Assembly: GCF_008807075.1 (NCBI RefSeq)
Contig: NZ_CP035632.1
Coordinates: forward strand, 2,170,001-2,234,000
Direction of reading: 5' to 3'
Source: Synechococcus sp. RSCCF101
GTDB lineage: Bacteria; Cyanobacteriota; Cyanobacteriia; PCC-6307; Cyanobiaceae
Length of the DNA: 64,000 nucleotides
The notes under the pieces are model-generated. The model was not told the origin of the DNA. It was given only the letters and a program-made list of their open reading frames with translations, and did no database searches. Position 1 is the stretch's first letter; the number at the start of each line of letters is the position of its first letter. Positions 48,092 to 56,612 of this stretch are shown one piece after another. The translations under genes and the position numbers were made by a program.

Positions 48092-48137
48092 CCAGTCGCC
48101 GCCAGGTTGGCGTACACATCCAACGTGTGACCTTTTT

Positions 48138-49442
48138 ATGAACATTTCCCTTGCCAAGCGTGTTGCTGCCGGCTTCGCAGCAACAGCCCTGGGCGTCACC
48201 ATCACGGCCTGCGGCGGTGGCGGTGGTGGTGACACCGCCGGTGGTGACTTCGACGGCGAAGTGAAAGTGGGCATCCTCCACTCCCTGAGTGGAACGATGG
48301 CCATCTCCGAGACCACCCTCAAGGAGGTGGAGGAGATGGCGATCAAGGAGATCAACGACGCCGGTGGCGTCGAAGTGGACGGCAAGAGCTACAAGATTGT
48401 CGCCACCTCCGAAGACGGCGCCTCCGACTGGCCCACCTTCGCTGAAAAATCCCAGAAGCTGATCGATGCCGATGGCGTGGCCGTCGTCTTCGGTGGCTGG
48501 ACCTCGGCCAGCCGCAAGGCCATGCTTCCGGTCTATGAAGCGAAGAACCACATGCTCTTCTACCCGATTCAGTACGAAGGGCAGGAGTGCTCCCGCAACA
48601 TCTTCTATACCGGCGCTGTTCCCAACCAGCAGGCTGAACCGGCTGTTGACTGGCTGTTTGAGACCTACGGCGACACCTACGGCAAGAAGGTGTATCTGGT
48701 CGGTTCCGACTACGTCTACCCCCGTACCGCCAATACCATCATCAAGGAACAGGTCAAGAGCCTGGGTGGTGAAACCGTTGGTGAGGACTACATCCCTCTG
48801 GGCAACACGGAGGTGGCTCCGATCATCGCCAAGATCAAGGAGGAATTCCCTGATGGCGGCATCATCATCAACACTCTGAACGGCGACTCCAACGTCGCTC
48901 TGTTCAAGCAGTTCAAGGCCGCCGGCATCGATCCGGACAAGTATCCGATCATGTCCTTCTCCATCGCCGAGGAGGAGATCCGCCAGATCGGTCCTGAGTA
49001 TGTGACCGGCACCTACGCGGCCTGGAACTACTTCATGTCGCTCGGCACCGAGGCCGCCAACAACTTCAACGAAGCCTTCCTCTCCATGTATGGCGAGGAC
49101 CGGGTCACCAACGACCCGATGGAGTCGGCCTACAACATGGTCTACCTCTGGAAGGCCGCTGTTGAGAAGGCCGGTACCTTCGAGGATCTCGATGCCGTTC
49201 GTACGGCGATGATCGGCATTCAGCTCGATGCGCCCCAGGGCCCGATCGAGATGTACCCCAACCACCACATCTCCCAGACCGTCCGGATCGGCAAGGTTCA
49301 GGAGAACGGTCAGTTCGAGATTCTCTGGGACAGCGGCGAGCCGGTTCCCCCGATCACCTGGAACCAGTTCGTGCCCGAGACCAAGGGCTACACCTGCGAC
49401 TGGACTCAGGATCGTCCTGACGCGGGCAAGTTCAAGATGTGA
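48138..49442 (+). CDS. urtA: Urea ABC transporter substrate-binding protein
   Basis: UrtA is the high-affinity urea receptor of the transporter. The 434 residues start with a lipoprotein signal ending VTITACGGG, so Cys 25 is lipidated and followed by a Gly run. The periplasmic part has VGILHSLSGTMAISETTL, GWTSASRKAMLPVYE, LLFYPIQYEGQECS seen as MLFYPIQYEGQECS and the two-lobe fold of branched-chain amino acid type receptors. Codon use is notably biased to C-ending common codons, as in highly expressed genes. Confidence 0.96.
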   Translation: MNISLAKRVAAGFAATALGVTITACGGGGGGDTAGGDFDGEVKVGILHSLSGTMAISETTLKEVEEMAIKEINDAGGVEVDGKSYKIVATSEDGASDWPTFAEKSQKLIDADGVAVVFGGWTSASRKAMLPVYEAKNHMLFYPIQYEGQECSRNIFYTGAVPNQQAEPAVDWLFETYGDTYGKKVYLVGSDYVYPRTANTIIKEQVKSLGGETVGEDYIPLGNTEVAPIIAKIKEEFPDGGIIINTLNGDSNVALFKQFKAAGIDPDKYPIMSFSIAEEEIRQIGPEYVTGTYAAWNYFMSLGTEAANNFNEAFLSMYGEDRVTNDPMESAYNMVYLWKAAVEKAGTFEDLDAVRTAMIGIQLDAPQGPIEMYPNHHISQTVRIGKVQENGQFEILWDSGEPVPPITWNQFVPETKGYTCDWTQDRPDAGKFKM

Positions 49443-49470
49443 TCCCTGGCTCAGGGACTTGATGGACGAC

Positions 49471-49499
49471 GGGTGGATCTCGGATCCACCCTTTTTTTT
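49471..49499 (+). terminator. Intrinsic terminator between urtA and urtB
   Basis: GGGTGGATC (49471-49479), loop TCG, GATCCACCC (49483-49491), then eight T (49492-49499). This is a perfect nine-pair stem with a T-run, the strongest terminator seen in the window. It lies 28 bases after urtA and 15 before urtB, inside the operon, and probably lets only part of transcription continue. Confidence 0.9.
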
Positions 49500-49513
49500 A
49501 CCCTCCGCCGCCG

Positions 49514-50671
49514 ATGGACCTCGTACTTTCACAACTTCTTGATGGCGTCAGCATCGGCTCGGTGCTATTGCTTGCGGCCACAGGTCTCGCCATCGTCTTC
49601 GGCCTGATGGGCGTCATCAACCTCGCCCATGGCGAGCTGATGATGATCGGCGCCTATGTGACCTTTGTTGTTCAGAACCTCTTCCGCCCCCTTGGAGAAG
49701 GCCTGTTCCAGCTGTATTACCCCGTGGCGCTGGTTGCTGCTTTTCTCGTCACCGCGGTGGTGGGGGTGGTTCTGGAGAAGACCCTGATCCGCCAGCTGTA
49801 CGGTCGCCCCCTGGAAACCCTGCTGGCCACCTGGGGTGTGAGCCTGATCCTGATTCAGCTGGTTCGCAGTGTCTCACTGGCGATGACGCTGGGTGTGGCC
49901 CTCACGGTGGTCGTGGGTCTGCTGGTGCCGCGCTTCATTCCCGCCGGCATCAAGCGCAAGGCCTTTTTCCCCTACCTGCGCGGCGTGATCTGGATCGCGG
50001 CTTCCGCGGCCGGCCTGGCCCTGATCAACGGTGTGTCCGGCGTCCGTTTTCTCTCCTCCCCCTGGTTCGGTCCTCGCAACATTGATGTGACGGCGCCCAA
50101 GTGGCTGTCGGGAAGCTGGGGCAACATCGGTGGCATCGAGCTGCCGGGCATCCGGATTTTCATCATCATTCTCTCGGCGGTGCTGCTGGCCGCTGTCGCC
50201 TGGTTCCTGAGCAAGAGTGTCTGGGGGCTGCGCATCCGCTCGGTGACCCAGAACCGGGAGATGAGCAACTGCCTCGGCATTCCCACCGACAGCGTCGACA
50301 GCATCACCTTCGGACTCGGCTCCGGCCTGGCCGGAGTGGCCGGCTGTGCGATCGCGCTGCTCGGGTCCGTTGGTCCCAACCTCGGCGCGTCCTACATCGT
50401 GTCCTGCTTCATGGTGATCGTGCTCGGTGGTGTGGGCAATCTGGTGGGAACCGTGATTGCCTCGATGCTGCTGGGGATCATTCAATCGATCATCGGTTCC
50501 GGTTCGCTGCTCATCGCCTTCCCGGACATGCCCGGCGCCGCCAGGGCCGTGGTGGAGTTCTTCGCGACCACCAGCATGTCGCTGGTGCTGATCTTCATCT
50601 TCATCATCGCCTTCCTCCAGTTCCGTCCCAGCGGCATGTTCCCGCAGAAGGGACGCTCCGTTGAGGCCTGA
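49514..50671 (+). CDS. urtB: Urea ABC transporter permease UrtB
   Basis: The 385-residue permease has about nine membrane spans and the LivH-type features LAATGLAIVFGLMGVINLAH, GLRIRSVTQNREMSNCLGI (contact with the ATPase) and GSVGPNLGASYIVSCFMVIVL near the C-terminus. It pairs with UrtC. It lies directly behind the terminator that separates it from urtA, and 21 bases before urtC. Confidence 0.95.
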   Translation: MDLVLSQLLDGVSIGSVLLLAATGLAIVFGLMGVINLAHGELMMIGAYVTFVVQNLFRPLGEGLFQLYYPVALVAAFLVTAVVGVVLEKTLIRQLYGRPLETLLATWGVSLILIQLVRSVSLAMTLGVALTVVVGLLVPRFIPAGIKRKAFFPYLRGVIWIAASAAGLALINGVSGVRFLSSPWFGPRNIDVTAPKWLSGSWGNIGGIELPGIRIFIIILSAVLLAAVAWFLSKSVWGLRIRSVTQNREMSNCLGIPTDSVDSITFGLGSGLAGVAGCAIALLGSVGPNLGASYIVSCFMVIVLGGVGNLVGTVIASMLLGIIQSIIGSGSLLIAFPDMPGAARAVVEFFATTSMSLVLIFIFIIAFLQFRPSGMFPQKGRSVEA

Positions 50672-50692
50672 TCCTGCCATCGCTGCCCTGCC

Positions 50693-51832
50693 ATGACCCT
50701 CTTCCGCAAGCTGATCCCCTGGATCCTTCTGGCCTTCGCCTTCTTCGTGCTCCCATCGATCCTGAGTGAGTTCCGGCTCAATCTCTTCGGTCGCTACTTC
50801 TCGCTCGCCATCGTTGCTCTTGGAATCGACCTCATCTGGGGCTACACCGGTCTGCTGAGCCTGGGCCAGGGCATCTTCTTCACCCTGGGTGGCTATGCCA
50901 TCGCCATGCACCTGCTGCTGGTCACCCAGAACGACTTCACCACCGGCTCCAACGGCCTGCCCAAGTTCTTTGAGAACTACGGCGTCGACCAGCTGCCCTT
51001 CTTCTGGCAGCCGTTCTGGTCGTTCCCGGTCACCCTTGTGGCCATCTGGGTGATTCCGGCTGTGGTGGCGGGGCTGGTGGGCTATCTCATCTTTCGCAAC
51101 CGCATCAAGGGCGTCTATTTCTCGATCATCACCCAGGCGTCGTTGATGGTGTTCTTTCACTTCTTCAACGGCCAGCAGAAGCTTGTCAATGGCACCAACG
51201 GCCTCAAGACCAGCACCACCGAACTCTTCGGCCAGCTGGTGGGTTCCGATGGTTCGCAGCTGATCTTCTACCGCCTGACCCTGATTCTGCTCCCCATTGC
51301 CTATCTGATCTGCAAAGCCCTCACCACACGCCGCTTCGGTGATGCGCTGATCGCCATTCGTGATGACGAGCAGCGGCTTCGCTTCGCAGGCTTCAACCCC
51401 GTTCCCTTCAAGGTGGTGGTGTTCGTGGTGGCCGGTGCCCTCGCCGGTATCTCCGGCGCGCTCTATACGGTGCAATCCGGCATCGTCTCGCCGCAGTTCA
51501 TGTCGATCTCGATGTCGATCGAGATGGTCATCTGGGTTGCCGTGGGAGGCCGCGGCACCCTGATCGGACCGATCATCGGCGCCGTGGTGGTCAACTACCT
51601 CCGCAGCCTTGTGAGTGAGGCGCTGCCCGAGGTCTGGCTGTTCGTTCAGGGCGGCCTGTTCATCTTCGTGGTGGTGTTGATGCCGGATGGCATTTATGGC
51701 TGGTTCACCAAGGGCGGCTTCACTTCCATGCTCGCCGCCTTCGGCATCGCGCCCAAGACCGACACCTACCCGCGCATCGATCTCGACGAATCGATCCAGA
51801 TGGAAGCCGAAACCATCGAGAAGAAGGTCTAG
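50693..51832 (+). CDS. urtC: Urea ABC transporter permease UrtC
   Basis: The 379-residue LivM-type permease has about ten spans, with LGIDLIWGYTGLLSLGQG and GDALIAIRDDEQRLRFAGF, the cytoplasmic coupling loop. A loop region TGSNGLPKFFENYGVDQLPF is typical of urea rather than amino acid permeases. It is followed 51 bases later by urtD. Confidence 0.95.
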   Translation: MTLFRKLIPWILLAFAFFVLPSILSEFRLNLFGRYFSLAIVALGIDLIWGYTGLLSLGQGIFFTLGGYAIAMHLLLVTQNDFTTGSNGLPKFFENYGVDQLPFFWQPFWSFPVTLVAIWVIPAVVAGLVGYLIFRNRIKGVYFSIITQASLMVFFHFFNGQQKLVNGTNGLKTSTTELFGQLVGSDGSQLIFYRLTLILLPIAYLICKALTTRRFGDALIAIRDDEQRLRFAGFNPVPFKVVVFVVAGALAGISGALYTVQSGIVSPQFMSISMSIEMVIWVAVGGRGTLIGPIIGAVVVNYLRSLVSEALPEVWLFVQGGLFIFVVVLMPDGIYGWFTKGGFTSMLAAFGIAPKTDTYPRIDLDESIQMEAETIEKKV

Positions 51833-51883
51833 CCCCTCTTCCCGGAGCTGATCCTTTCATCCACTTCCGCGTCACCACCCGCC

Positions 51884-52633
51884 ATGGCCACTCCCATCCT
51901 TGAACTGAAGGACGTGAGCGTCGACTTCGACGGCTTCTTCGCCCTCACCGACCTCTCGATCAGCCTGCAGCCAGGAGAGCTGCGTTCGATCATCGGCCCG
52001 AACGGCGCCGGCAAGACCACCTTCCTCGATGTGATCACCGGCAAGGTCAAGCCCACCAAGGGTTCGGTGCTGCTGCGGGGCGGCAGCCTCAGCGGCAAGT
52101 CTGAGCAGCGTATCTCACGCATGGGTGTGGGCCGGAAGTTCCAGACCCCGCGCGTGTTCGAGAACCTCACCGTGATCCGCAACCTGGAACTGGCGGCGTC
52201 ACCCCGCAAGACGGCCTATCACCTGTTTGCCGAAACCCTGGAGCCTGCGGTGAAGGATGAGGTGCACCGGATCATGGAGTATGTGGGCCTGGCGCCCTAC
52301 GCGAAGGTGGAAGCCGGCTCCCTCTCGCACGGCCAGAAGCAGTGGCTGGCGATCTCGATGCTGGTGGCCCAGTCGCCGGACATCATCCTGCTTGATGAGC
52401 CCGTGGCCGGCCTCACCGATGAGGAAACCGATCGCACGGCTGAGCTGATCAAGTCGCTGGCCGGAGAGCACACCGTTGTCGTGATCGAGCACGACATGGA
52501 GTTCATTCGCTCCCTCGCGGCTCCTGTGACCGTGCTGCACCAGGGCAAACTGCTCACCGAAGGCAGCCTGGATGACGTGAAGGCCGATCCGCGCGTAATC
52601 GAGGTGTATCTCGGCCAATCCGACGACGACTGA
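51884..52633 (+). CDS. urtD: Urea ABC transporter ATPase UrtD
   Basis: The 249-residue ATPase has Walker A GPNGAGKTTF, the Q-loop region GRKFQTPRVFENLTV, the signature LSHGQKQWLAISM (LSHGQ in place of LSGGQ), Walker B IILLDEPVAGLTDEE and the switch His in VIEHDMEF. It belongs with LivG-type subunits and pairs with UrtE. Confidence 0.95.
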   Translation: MATPILELKDVSVDFDGFFALTDLSISLQPGELRSIIGPNGAGKTTFLDVITGKVKPTKGSVLLRGGSLSGKSEQRISRMGVGRKFQTPRVFENLTVIRNLELAASPRKTAYHLFAETLEPAVKDEVHRIMEYVGLAPYAKVEAGSLSHGQKQWLAISMLVAQSPDIILLDEPVAGLTDEETDRTAELIKSLAGEHTVVVIEHDMEFIRSLAAPVTVLHQGKLLTEGSLDDVKADPRVIEVYLGQSDDD

Positions 52634-52665
52634 CCCCCCGCTGATCCATCTGCCTGCTCCCCGCC

Positions 52666-53406
52666 ATGACCCAGACGACCGTCCACCCCACCGCCACCAA
52701 GACCATCCTCAGGGCGAGTGGCCTGAATGTGTATTACGGCGAGAGCCACATCCTGCGCGATGTGGATCTGCACATTCCCGAAGGCGAGATGATCTGCCTG
52801 ATCGGTCGCAACGGGGTGGGCAAGACCACCTTTCTGAAGACGATCATCGGGCTCCTCTCCCAGCGCTCCGGCGTGATCGAGTACCAGGGCCAGGAGCTGC
52901 TGCGTCAGCCGCCTCACCAGCGGGCGCGCCATGGCATCGGCTACGTGTCCCAGGGGCGCGACATCATTCCCCGGCTCACCGTGCGGGAGAACCTGATGCT
53001 GGGCATGGAGGCCCTGCCCGGTGGCATGGGGCGCAACCGCCGCATCGACCCGATCGTCTATGAGCTGTTTCCGATCCTCGAGCAGTTCCTGAACCGTCGC
53101 GGCGGTGATCTCAGCGGTGGTCAGCAGCAGCAACTGGCGATTGCCCGGGCACTGCTGGGCAAGCCCAAGCTGCTGCTTCTGGATGAGCCCACCGAAGGCA
53201 TTCAGCCGTCGATCATTCTCGACATCGAGCGCGCGGTGCAGCGCATCATCAAGGAGACCGGCATCAGCATTCTGCTGGTGGAGCAGCACCTCCACTTCGT
53301 GCGCCAGTCGGATTTCTATTACGCCATGCAGCGGGGCGGCATCGTCTCGAGCGGCCCCACCTCACAGCTGTCGGACGCGGTGATCGAGGAGTTCCTCACC
53401 GTCTGA
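52666..53406 (+). CDS. urtE: Urea ABC transporter ATPase UrtE
   Basis: The 246-residue LivF-type ATPase has LNVYYGESHILRDVDLHI, Walker A GRNGVGKTTFLKT, signature LSGGQQQQLAIARAL, Walker B LLLLDEPTEGIQPS and VEQHLHF. It is the last gene of the urt operon and ends in front of a convergent hairpin shared with fmdB. Confidence 0.95.
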   Translation: MTQTTVHPTATKTILRASGLNVYYGESHILRDVDLHIPEGEMICLIGRNGVGKTTFLKTIIGLLSQRSGVIEYQGQELLRQPPHQRARHGIGYVSQGRDIIPRLTVRENLMLGMEALPGGMGRNRRIDPIVYELFPILEQFLNRRGGDLSGGQQQQLAIARALLGKPKLLLLDEPTEGIQPSIILDIERAVQRIIKETGISILLVEQHLHFVRQSDFYYAMQRGGIVSSGPTSQLSDAVIEEFLTV

Positions 53407-53418
53407 CCCTCTCCCCCG

Positions 53419-53440
53419 CACGGGGCTCAGCAGCCCCGTG
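53419..53440. terminator. Bidirectional hairpin between urtE and fmdB
   Basis: CACGGGGCT (53419-53427) and AGCCCCGTG (53432-53440) form a perfect nine-pair stem with a four-base loop between convergent genes. It spans the fmdB stop codon. No T-run follows on either strand. Confidence 0.5.
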
Positions 53441-53705
53441 TGACCATCCAGGGTCGGGCCGTGCTCTCCTTGAGCCGCGGCTTCTCGGCCCGCGGTTCCA
53501 GATTTTTGCGGCTCACCAGCTCCGGTTCGCGCCGTTCCTGCTTCAGGCGCAGTCCGCTGGAGAGGGTCATGGGCGGTTGAAAGATCCGCTGGCCCGGGGC
53601 GGAGCAGACCGGGCAGTCGGTGTCGACGTCGCGGCGGTCGATCTCACGCCACACCTCGTAGGTGGGGCAGTCGCCGCTGGTGCATCGGAATTCGTAGACG
53701 GGCAT
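53427..53705 (-). CDS. fmdB: FmdB-type zinc ribbon protein
   Basis: The 92-residue protein has a zinc ribbon with two Cys pairs: MPVYEFRCTSGDCPTYEVW and DTDCPVCSAPGQRIFQPP. FmdB proteins accompany amide hydrolases as putative regulators. The remaining 45 residues are basic and disordered. The frame is open upstream, but the family start is MPVYEFRC at 53705. It lies 88 bases downstream of fmdA on the same strand. Confidence 0.85.
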   Translation of the reverse strand: MPVYEFRCTSGDCPTYEVWREIDRRDVDTDCPVCSAPGQRIFQPPMTLSSGLRLKQERREPELVSRKNLEPRAEKPRLKESTARPWMVTRGC

Positions 53706-53793
53706 TGGCTGGAATGGGCTGTTGCGTGGCAGAGCGAAGGGCCCGGCGGCGCTGCAGGAGCGCTGCCGGGCCCGCAGGGGCGACCGGGGGTCG

Positions 53794-54999
53794 TCAGCAG
53801 GGGAGGATGTCCTTCTCGAAGATGCTGGTGGGGATCGCCAGCGTGCAGCAGGCGTTGGGGATGTCGACGATGCCGCTGACCCGACCCTCCACCGGCGCAC
53901 AGCTGAGCAGCATGTAGGCCTGCTCGCCGGTGTAGCCGAACTTTTTCAGGTACTCGATGGCATTGAGGCAGGCACGCCTGTAGGCGATGTGCACATCCAT
54001 GTAGTACTGCTTGCCACTGGATTCGTCGACCGAAATCCCCTCGAACACCAGGTAATCGCTGTAGTGGGGCTCCACCGGGCTGGTCTTGAACATCGGGTTG
54101 ACCATGCTGTACTTGGCCATGCCACCCTTGATCACATCCACATGCAGATCGAGGTAGCCGGACATCTCGATCGCTCCGCAGAAGGAGATCTCGCCGTCTC
54201 CCTGGGAGAAGTGGATGTCGCCCATCGAGAGCTTGCCGCCCTCCACGTAGACAGGGAAGTAGATGCGCGTTCCCTTGGTCAGGTTCTTGATGTCGCAGTT
54301 GCCGCCATGCTCCCGTGGGGGCACGGTGCGGGCCGCCTCGTTGGCGATGCGCTCGAAGTCCGATGCGGCGGTGGTGCCGAGGATGGCGCTGTTGGGGTTG
54401 GGCAGAGCCGCCAGAACCGGCTCACTGCCGGAGAGGCCGGCACCGTAGGTGCGGCGGTCGGGGGCGGTGTTGACGAGTTCGGTCTCACGCCGGTTCCACT
54501 CCTTGAGCAGTTCGTGGGAGGGGGCGCAGCCGATCAGGCCCGGGTGGGTGATGCCGGCGAAGCGCACGCCGGGGATGTGGCGGGAGCTGGTGTAGATGCC
54601 CTCCAGATCCCAGATCGATTTGCCCGCCTTGGGGAAGTGGTCGGTGAGGAAGCCGCCGCCGTTCTCCCTGGCGAAGATGCCGTTGAAGCCCCATTCGTCA
54701 CCTTGGAGGGCGCCCACCTCGAGAATGTCCACCACGAGGATGTCGCCGGGCTGGGCGCCGTTGACCCAGATGGGGCCGCTCAGCACGTGCACCACTTCCA
54801 GGTTCACGTCCGCGACGTCCTGGGGGCTGTCGTTGTTCTTGATCTGACCGTCGGTCCAGTCCTTGCATTCGATCCGGAACACCTCGCCCGGATTGACCGA
54901 TGCGACGGCGGGGATGTCGGGATGCCAGCGGTTGTGCCCCGGCAGCTCCTGCTGATCCATGGGCTTGGTGAGATCCACCTTGAAAAGGGTCTTCGGCAT
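53794..54999 (-). CDS. fmdA: Formamidase (acetamidase/formamidase family)
   Basis: FmdA hydrolyses formamide to formate and ammonia. The 401-residue protein matches the family (PF03069): KPMDQQELPGHNRWHPDIPA, DIHFSQGDGEISFCGAIEMS, ARTVPPREHGGNCDIKNL and AYMLLSCAPVEGRVSGIVD. It stands beside the urea transporter and has an NtcA-like promoter, so it is a nitrogen source gene. Formate released could be handled with the PurU-linked one-carbon pool; this is inference. Acetamide as substrate cannot be excluded. Confidence 0.92.
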   Translation of the reverse strand: MPKTLFKVDLTKPMDQQELPGHNRWHPDIPAVASVNPGEVFRIECKDWTDGQIKNNDSPQDVADVNLEVVHVLSGPIWVNGAQPGDILVVDILEVGALQGDEWGFNGIFARENGGGFLTDHFPKAGKSIWDLEGIYTSSRHIPGVRFAGITHPGLIGCAPSHELLKEWNRRETELVNTAPDRRTYGAGLSGSEPVLAALPNPNSAILGTTAASDFERIANEAARTVPPREHGGNCDIKNLTKGTRIYFPVYVEGGKLSMGDIHFSQGDGEISFCGAIEMSGYLDLHVDVIKGGMAKYSMVNPMFKTSPVEPHYSDYLVFEGISVDESSGKQYYMDVHIAYRRACLNAIEYLKKFGYTGEQAYMLLSCAPVEGRVSGIVDIPNACCTLAIPTSIFEKDILPC

Positions 55000-55022
55000 C
55001 AGCGATCAGACATGCATTCCCG

Positions 55023-55064
55023 ATCAAACCCCTGCGCCTGCACCGGAAGGGTGACGATCACTAC
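55023..55064 (-). promoter_or_regulatory. NtcA-like promoter of fmdA
   Basis: Read leftward, GTAGTGATCGTCAC (55064 to 55051) matches GTA-N8-TAC at five of six positions. Exactly 22 bases later comes TTTGAT (55028-55023), a -10-like hexamer. The transcript start would be about 17 bases before the fmdA ATG. Confidence 0.55.
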
Positions 55065-55125
55065 GAAAGCGATTGCAGATCAGCCCATCGGAACTCTCCC
55101 GCGCCTCAGATGCAGCGATTGAGGC

Positions 55126-55144
55126 GATAATGGTTCTCATTCTT
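55126..55144. promoter_or_regulatory. Fur/Zur-like box upstream of fmdA
   Basis: GATAATGGTTCTCATTCTT matches the 19-base Fur box consensus GATAATGATTATCATTATC at 15 positions. It is about 60 bases upstream of the NtcA-like site and 130 bases before fmdA. The rest of the 230-base space between fmdA and the lipoprotein gene shows no gene. Zur boxes look similar, so the metal is undecided. Confidence 0.4.
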
Positions 55145-55229
55145 TATGCCAACGCTGCCCTGATTGCGCCGATTGATGAGAGTCATGCCCTCCCGTGGAT
55201 GCTGTGGGGCGGCCGGGTGAGGCGGCCCC

Positions 55230-55729
55230 TCAGATGGGGTCCTGGGGCGGTGTGTCGCTGAAGCTTCCCTTGCGGCAGAGGTTGCGCGCCAGCCGCTGGG
55301 CCCAGGCGGGGCTGGGCTCCGGTCCGCTCTCGCTGGGTTCGCCCTCGAAGGGCAGCAACGTCTGCCAGTGGGTGTCGCCCCCCTCCTCTCCCGCGCTGCC
55401 GGGCGTCTCCAGCCAGCGGCCGTAGATGTTGTCGTAGGCCGGCCAGCCCGGCAGGTCGGGCATGCTGCAGACGGCGTTCACCTCCGCGTGGCGCTCGTCG
55501 CCCTCGGGTCCCACCACCCGCACCTCACCGTCGTAGAGGCCGTTGGGCACCCCCGGCTCGAAGCTCCCGGCGAGATAGACCCGCTCGCCAGCGACGCTCA
55601 CCAGCAGATCGCCCGGTTCGGCCTCGTGCAGGGCCACCTCCGTGGGGGGGCACCGCCGCAGGCGACCAGCAGCACCGCCAGGCCCGTGAGGCTGGCGCCG
55701 AGGCGCGGCAACCGTGTGTCATTCCCCAT
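55230..55729 (-). pseudogene. Hypothetical lipoprotein with one-base frameshift
   Basis: The gene starts at ATG 55729 with a basic N-terminus and a hydrophobic stretch ending LLVACGG, a lipobox. After about 27 codons the frame is lost at a run of seven C on the coding strand (55644-55650). The remaining sequence (EAEPGDLLVSVAGERVYLAG ... GLYDGEVRVVGPEGDERHAE) continues in the next frame to 55230. With eight C the protein would be a 166-residue lipoprotein. It has no recognised domain. As printed it is broken, or the run was miscounted in sequencing. Confidence 0.65.
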
Positions 55730-56612
55730 CCCGGCTGTCCCCGGCGTCTTCGGCGGATCCTGGCAAAGCGGCTCCCTCGTCCCGCAGCAGGAGCCCGAAC
55801 AGCCGGTGAGCCAGCGCCGGGCTGCACCCCAGCGGCCGGCAGCCCAGGCTGTTGAGCAGCAGGGTGGGTCCCCGCAGCACCTGCGCGGCCGTGAGCGCCG
55901 CTTCCCGGGCCAGACCCAGCTGCAGGGCCCGGCCCCGCATCACACCCGGCAGGCAGCCGCTGCTGAGGGGCGGCGTCAGCCAGCCGGCCTCGCTGCCCCG
56001 CCGCCCGGGATCCGCCACCAGCACGTTCGCCGCCGTGGCACAGGCGATGCCACCACGGCTGCTGGCCAGCAGGGCGTCGTCCGCTCCGGCGTTGCGCGCT
56101 TCGAGGCGAGCCAGCACGCTGCCCGTGTAGGCGAAGCACTTGTGACGGCTCAGTGGGCTGTGGCCGTTGCGGCAGTGCAGCCGGCTGAGCACCAGCCGCA
56201 CCGGATCGTGGCTGGGACGCGCGGGGCTGAGCTGCAGCCAGAAGCGGGACCGCCCCGATCCGGCCTCGGCCGGCAGCAGCCCGCGGCCGCCGCCGCCCCG
56301 GCTCCAGTTCAGCCGCAGGGCACCGTTGCGGATGCCGCTGCGGCGCACCGCCTCCGCCAGCAGCGCCCCGATGACGGAGGCTCCCGGGGGCTGGGGCAGC
56401 CTCAGAAAGGTGGCACCGGCCCGCCAGCGCCGCAGGTGGGCCTCCAGCAGCTGGGGCCTTGCCTCCAGCACGAGCACCGTTTCGAACACGCCGTCCGCCA
56501 GGAGCAGGCCCCGCTCATCCAGCGGCAGGGTCAGCTGGTGCGGTGGTCCCCAGAGCTCGGAGCCGTCCTCCTGCAGGAGGCAGGCGATGGGGGCCGGCGG
56601 TGCAGCGCTCAC
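55719..56612 (-). CDS. pabC: Aminodeoxychorismate lyase-like aminotransferase class IV
   Basis: The 297-residue protein is a fold type IV pyridoxal phosphate enzyme: LLLADGVFETVLVLEARPQL, LSRHKCFAYTGSVLARLEA (catalytic Lys) and SSRGGIACATAANVLVADP. Next to pabB it is the lyase that releases p-aminobenzoate from aminodeoxychorismate. It begins with GTG, overlapping the pabB stop by four bases (GTGA). Its 3' end overlaps the next gene by eleven bases. Confidence 0.9.
   Translation of the reverse strand: MSAAPPAPIACLLQEDGSELWGPPHQLTLPLDERGLLLADGVFETVLVLEARPQLLEAHLRRWRAGATFLRLPQPPGASVIGALLAEAVRRSGIRNGALRLNWSRGGGGRGLLPAEAGSGRSRFWLQLSPARPSHDPVRLVLSRLHCRNGHSPLSRHKCFAYTGSVLARLEARNAGADDALLASSRGGIACATAANVLVADPGRRGSEAGWLTPPLSSGCLPGVMRGRALQLGLAREAALTAAQVLRGPTLLLNSLGCRPLGCSPALAHRLFGLLLRDEGAALPGSAEDAGDSRDGE

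Noticed and set aside
55073-55261. 62-codon plus-strand frame between fmdA and the lipoprotein gene
   Set aside because: It crosses the Fur-like box and the end of the opposite gene, has no ribosome binding site and no recognisable motif.
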